Source of the DNA: FCB group bacterium
Lineage (GTDB): Bacteria > Zixibacteria > MSB-5A5 > GN15 > JAAZOE01
Direction of reading: 5' to 3'
Length of the DNA stretch: 46,171 nt
NCBI GenBank assembly: GCA_024231695.1
Contig: JAAEQF010000458.1
Span: forward strand, 1 to 46,171
Shown here: positions 43,533-46,171 of the stretch, in pieces
How positions within the stretch are numbered: position 1 is the stretch's first letter
Layout: each line of letters starts with the position of its first letter
Notes under the pieces: model-generated
What the model saw: the letters and a program-made list of their open reading frames with translations, nothing else
Database searches by the model: none
Told to the model about the DNA's origin: nothing
Made by a program: the position numbers and the translations under genes

Positions 43533-43765
43533 TAAAATAAGATTATAAACCTGGATAGGCCGATTATTGGAACTCCGTCAATAAACCGATGGTGGTCAAA
43601 ACCCCACAAGTATAAAATATACCGTCTTCTTAAAACCTGTTGTAATGACATAGAAGGATTAGCCACCAGCTGAAACCGCTACGGTCTGCCGTAGATTACT
43701 ACCGAGTTTCGTATCTACAGGTATGACTTGGCTTTAACGGCTAGCTATCGAAATTATACTATTAG

Positions 43766-43794
43766 TTGTTAATACGAAAAGTCTTTGGTATAAT
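43766..43794 (+). promoter_or_regulatory. Sigma-70-type promoter of the TetR gene
   Basis: TTGTTA (43766-43771), a 17-base spacer and a perfect TATAAT (43789-43794), about 100 bases upstream of the regulator's start codon. Confidence 0.6.
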
Positions 43795-43857
43795 GCGTAT
43801 ATAGCGGGAAGAAAGTTATTTATTTCACAATATTCTCCTTGCTTTATGTGTAACAAT

Positions 43858-43873
43858 GTTAGTTAATACTAAC
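43858..43873. promoter_or_regulatory. Palindromic operator candidate for the TetR regulator
   Basis: GTTAGT-TAAT-ACTAAC is a perfect 6-base inverted repeat with a 4-base centre, 25 bases before the regulator's start codon. TetR regulators commonly bind such palindromes to repress themselves. A related half site (TTAGTTGTTAATAC) overlaps the -35 element. Confidence 0.6.
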
Positions 43874-43898
43874 TACAGATAAGGACGGGTTCAACGAA

Positions 43899-44504
43899 AT
43901 GGATAGAAAAAAACAGATTGTCGATGAAGCCATGCGCCTCTTCAGCCAAAGCGGCTACGATGGCGTAACCATCAAACAATTGGCCAAAGCCTGCGGTATC
44001 TCCGAACCGGCTCTATACCGCCATTACGCTTCCAAAGAAGCCATCTACGATGCGGTCTTGGATTCCATTAAACTGTTCATGAGTTATGATGGCTTGTTTG
44101 AAAAGCTGGACAAGGAACCGGAAGTCAGGACTCTTTTTACTGAACTGGCCTCGCATATTCTCGGTTTTTTAAATACCCACCACCAGTTGTACAGGCTGCT
44201 CCTGTATTCTGCTTTGCATGACCACAGCAAGGCCAGAAAAATCTTCCGTGAATTAAGAGTCCCCTATGTAAAATTTTTAATGGGGCAACTTAATAAGAAG
44301 TTTTCTGAAGGAAAAATTAAGAAGAAAAACAACGAAATCACAGCTCGTTGTTTTGTGGGAATGGTCTTTGAATGTGCTTTGGGCGCCTCGCTTTGGAAGG
44401 GATTTCAGGGGAAACGCTTCAAGCCCGAGGAGGTCATCGCCAACAATGTGCCTATTTTCATTGATGGGCTGATGGTTGATGGCAGTGACAGCCGCAAGGA
44501 CTGA
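43899..44504 (+). CDS. TetR/AcrR-family transcriptional regulator
   Basis: 201 residues. The N-terminal helix-turn-helix is typical: IVDEAMRLFSQSGYDGVTIK, QLAKACGISEPALYRHYASK, EAIYDAVLDSI. The C-terminal domain (residues 60-190) is a helical ligand-binding bundle resembling fatty-acid or drug-responsive members; the ligand is unknown. It lies 82 bases upstream of a decaheme cytochrome gene on the same strand and may regulate or be co-transcribed with it. Confidence 0.92.
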   Translation: MDRKKQIVDEAMRLFSQSGYDGVTIKQLAKACGISEPALYRHYASKEAIYDAVLDSIKLFMSYDGLFEKLDKEPEVRTLFTELASHILGFLNTHHQLYRLLLYSALHDHSKARKIFRELRVPYVKFLMGQLNKKFSEGKIKKKNNEITARCFVGMVFECALGASLWKGFQGKRFKPEEVIANNVPIFIDGLMVDGSDSRKD

Positions 44505-44586
44505 AGATGGGGCATGACAAGCGAAGTTGAAGAAGATGAAGATAGATAGAATGAGTAATCGTTTACTGTTTTGGACGAGGAGAACC

Positions 44587-45525
44587 ATGAAACCGTTAAT
44601 CTACCAGCGGTCATGGCAGGGATTTGGGGCGCTCTCGATAATTCTGATGATGATTTTTATCATGACTGGGACAGTCGAGGCGACAGTTTCTAATGAAGAT
44701 TGCACCTCCTGTCATGATGAAATCGGTGAAGCTTTTGTCGAAACGTCTCATGGCGTTTATCTTGGCAAAACATCTGCCGCGGATAACAGCTGCGAATCCT
44801 GCCACGGGCCGGGGGAAGCCCACATGGAGAACCAGGATCCGGCGCTGATTATTAATCCGGCGGGACACGACCAGATGGATGGTGATGAGACCTGCCTTAG
44901 TTGTCACAGTAGCCACAAATTCGACGACTGGGCGTTTTCGGAACATAATGCCGCCGATGTATCCTGTGCCGGCTGTCATGTCGTACATGGCGAAAAGGCG
45001 ATAGTTAAAAAGTCATCTCCCGAACTCTGTTATAATTGCCACAGTGAGGTTCGGGCTTCATCTTATATGCCCTCGCATCACCCGGTGGCCGAAGGAAAGA
45101 TTGATTGCCTGGATTGCCATAACGTGCATGGCGGCACGGTTGAATTCGCCATGGGCGAAGGCGTAAAGGAATTGTGTTTCACCTGTCATGCCGACAAGGA
45201 AGGGCCGTTTGTTTTTGAGCATGCTCCGGCCGCCGAGGATTGTATGATCTGTCATACGCCCCATGGTTCCGTAGCCGACAATCTGCTCAAGCAGAACGAA
45301 CCGTCGCTTTGTCTGAATTGCCATGCCATGCATTTCCATGCCACGGTCGAGGGTGTTGACGGTGAATTTACGCCGCCCCTTGCTCCGGAACGGGCAGGGG
45401 TATCGACACCGGATGCCTGGAAAAAAGGCATGCTGACCAAATGCACTCAGTGCCATACGGCCGTTCACGGAACTGATCATCCGTCGCAGGCGATGTCCAC
45501 CGGCGGCAACGGATTAACCAGATAA
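44587..45525 (+). CDS. Periplasmic decaheme c-type cytochrome (MtrA/DmsE type)
   Basis: 312 residues from the ATG at 44587, preceded by GAGGAG; the open frame extends 20 codons upstream without support. A signal segment (LSIILMMIFIMTGTVEA) is followed by ten CXXCH heme sites, at Cys39, 69, 103, 127, 148, 174, 197, 219, 242 and 286. The size and heme count match MtrA/PioA/DmsE cytochromes, which sit inside an outer-membrane barrel and pass electrons across it. The next gene is that barrel. Which electron acceptor or donor it serves is not shown here. Confidence 0.93.
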   Translation: MKPLIYQRSWQGFGALSIILMMIFIMTGTVEATVSNEDCTSCHDEIGEAFVETSHGVYLGKTSAADNSCESCHGPGEAHMENQDPALIINPAGHDQMDGDETCLSCHSSHKFDDWAFSEHNAADVSCAGCHVVHGEKAIVKKSSPELCYNCHSEVRASSYMPSHHPVAEGKIDCLDCHNVHGGTVEFAMGEGVKELCFTCHADKEGPFVFEHAPAAEDCMICHTPHGSVADNLLKQNEPSLCLNCHAMHFHATVEGVDGEFTPPLAPERAGVSTPDAWKKGMLTKCTQCHTAVHGTDHPSQAMSTGGNGLTR

Positions 45526-45535
45526 GGAGAAGGAT

Positions 45536-46171
45536 ATGAAACGCATATTGCTATTTCTGAGCGTCGGCCTTCTGCTTGTCTTTGCAGCCTCGGCGGCTGC
45601 AACGGAGACCGATGGCGCGACCGACAGTTATTCTGTCTGGCTGGGCGCGCATTATACCGATTTTGCCGATTACAATAAAAAGGTCGGCGAATACCGCTTG
45701 CTTGCGGACGATGTCTTTCCGGAATTCAAGCTTGAATATTACTCCCGTAACGAGAACGGTACCTTCGACCTCAGCGGCCACTATTTTGACCATGATAATG
45801 CTGAGGGTCGTATGCATACTGTGGTCGGCGATCAGTTCAAAGCCGATGTTCGCTACCGGTCGATGACTCGTCAATTGGGTCAGGACCTTCTGCAGAACAT
45901 AGAGGCTCGCGAATGGATCGGCAAACCGGGTGGAAAATTCCTGACTCATGATCTGGCCGATTCCGGGGCCGATTACAGCATTCACCGTCAGGATATCCAG
46001 AGCAATGCCGAACTTCTGCTCTCGCGTAAAAACAATGTTCGTATGCTGGTTGCTCATCGTTTCATCCGCGAAGAAGGGGAGAAGCAAAGCATTGCCAATT
46101 CCCATTGCTTCAGTTGTCACCTGACCTCCGAAACCATGCCCGTGGACAGACGCACCAATCAGTTGTCGGCC
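45536..46171 (+). CDS. MtrB/PioB-like outer-membrane barrel with a heme-binding motif (partial)
   Basis: The frame is open from the ATG at 45536 (AAGGAGAAGG upstream) to the right edge, 212 residues, C-terminus missing. A signal peptide (LLFLSVGLLLVFAASAAA) is followed by alternating strands typical of a barrel (YSVWLGAHYTDFADYNKKV, LEYYSRNENGTFDLSGHYFD, VRYRSMTRQLGQ). A single CXXCH motif occurs at Cys191-His195 (NSHCFSCHLTSET). MtrB-type barrels pair with MtrA-type decaheme cytochromes such as the preceding gene. A heme attached to the barrel or its loop would be unusual. The identification rests on context and strand pattern. Confidence 0.75.
   Translation, partial: MKRILLFLSVGLLLVFAASAAATETDGATDSYSVWLGAHYTDFADYNKKVGEYRLLADDVFPEFKLEYYSRNENGTFDLSGHYFDHDNAEGRMHTVVGDQFKADVRYRSMTRQLGQDLLQNIEAREWIGKPGGKFLTHDLADSGADYSIHRQDIQSNAELLLSRKNNVRMLVAHRFIREEGEKQSIANSHCFSCHLTSETMPVDRRTNQLSA

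Larger units (their letters stand above)
42980..43898. other. AT-rich intergenic region without a supported gene
   Basis: About 900 bases between the membrane-protein gene and the TetR regulator. Visible items: a weak GGGC-CTTGT-GCCC hairpin before TTTTTT near 43240-43262, a bulged hairpin at 43504-43532, the CTACGG-TCTG-CCGTAG hairpin near 43679-43694, and the TetR promoter and operator at the right end. Short open frames exist, but none with a ribosome site and recognisable product. No second copy of the tRNA 3' end is seen, so the island's far boundary is not marked. Confidence 0.55.

Noticed and set aside
41013..43898. Second attachment site (duplicated tRNA 3' end)
   Set aside because: No repeat of the T-arm or acceptor sequence is visible, so the island boundary cannot be drawn from the sequence.
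1..46171. CRISPR array, rRNA operon, complete IS element or replication origin
   Set aside because: I saw no regularly spaced short repeats with unique spacers, no rRNA, no transposase gene and no DnaA-box cluster; the only integrase is a fragment.

Overview
The window comes from a Gram-negative, flagellated bacterium with outer-membrane electron-transfer genes and several secreted proteins ending in dockerin-like repeats (the recurring phrase NVGDAVYLINYVFKSG). That combination resembles uncultured FCB-group lineages such as candidate phylum Zixibacteria. This is an impression from protein style only; no marker gene for taxonomy lies in the window.

Layout. (1) 1-9270, minus strand: three large secreted proteins, each with C-terminal dockerin-like repeats: an Asp-box protein cut by the left edge, a C10 (streptopain-type) cysteine protease, and a protein with about six BACON-like repeats. 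Two of the three genes have clear rho-independent terminators. (2) 9271-13224: accessory DNA with a lipoprotein, an AT-rich Fic-family gene and two repeat-bearing intergenic stretches, including a small two-hairpin element present twice with compensatory base changes. (3) 13225-14577: mtaB, a tRNA methylthiotransferase. (4) 14720-31234: a flagellar supercluster, motE-like, fliK, flgD, TIGR02530-type gene, flgE, flbD, fliL, fliM, fliN, fliO, fliP, fliQ, then fliR, flhB, flhA, flhF, flhG, fliA. Each half is preceded by a near-consensus sigma-54 (-24/-12) promoter, and a terminator separates them. (5) 31266-40710: a tightly packed regulatory tail with two small flagellar-operon proteins, a DUF2225 protein, three tandem PilZ proteins, an exported protein, a GAF protein that ends at its histidine-kinase dimerisation helix, a PAS-GAF histidine kinase with a degenerate ATPase domain, three stand-alone receiver domains, a helical protein and a CheW-like protein. 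No CheA is present. (6) 40922-43898: tRNA-Ser(GGA) with a decayed integrase C-terminus directly after its 3' end, followed by an AT-rich stretch with a DUF2235 hydrolase and a membrane protein: a likely tRNA-targeted island remnant. (7) 43899-46171: a TetR regulator with a promoter and palindromic operator, a decaheme cytochrome (MtrA/DmsE type) and the start of an MtrB/PioB-like outer-membrane barrel that itself carries a CXXCH motif.

How it fits together: block 4 makes the hook, switch and type III export gate and the flagellar sigma factor; block 5 probably feeds c-di-GMP and phosphorelay signals into the motor; block 7 looks like a transmembrane electron conduit under TetR control. The most unusual features are the kinase module of block 5, the degenerate FlhF, the heme motif in the barrel, and the covarying repeat elements.
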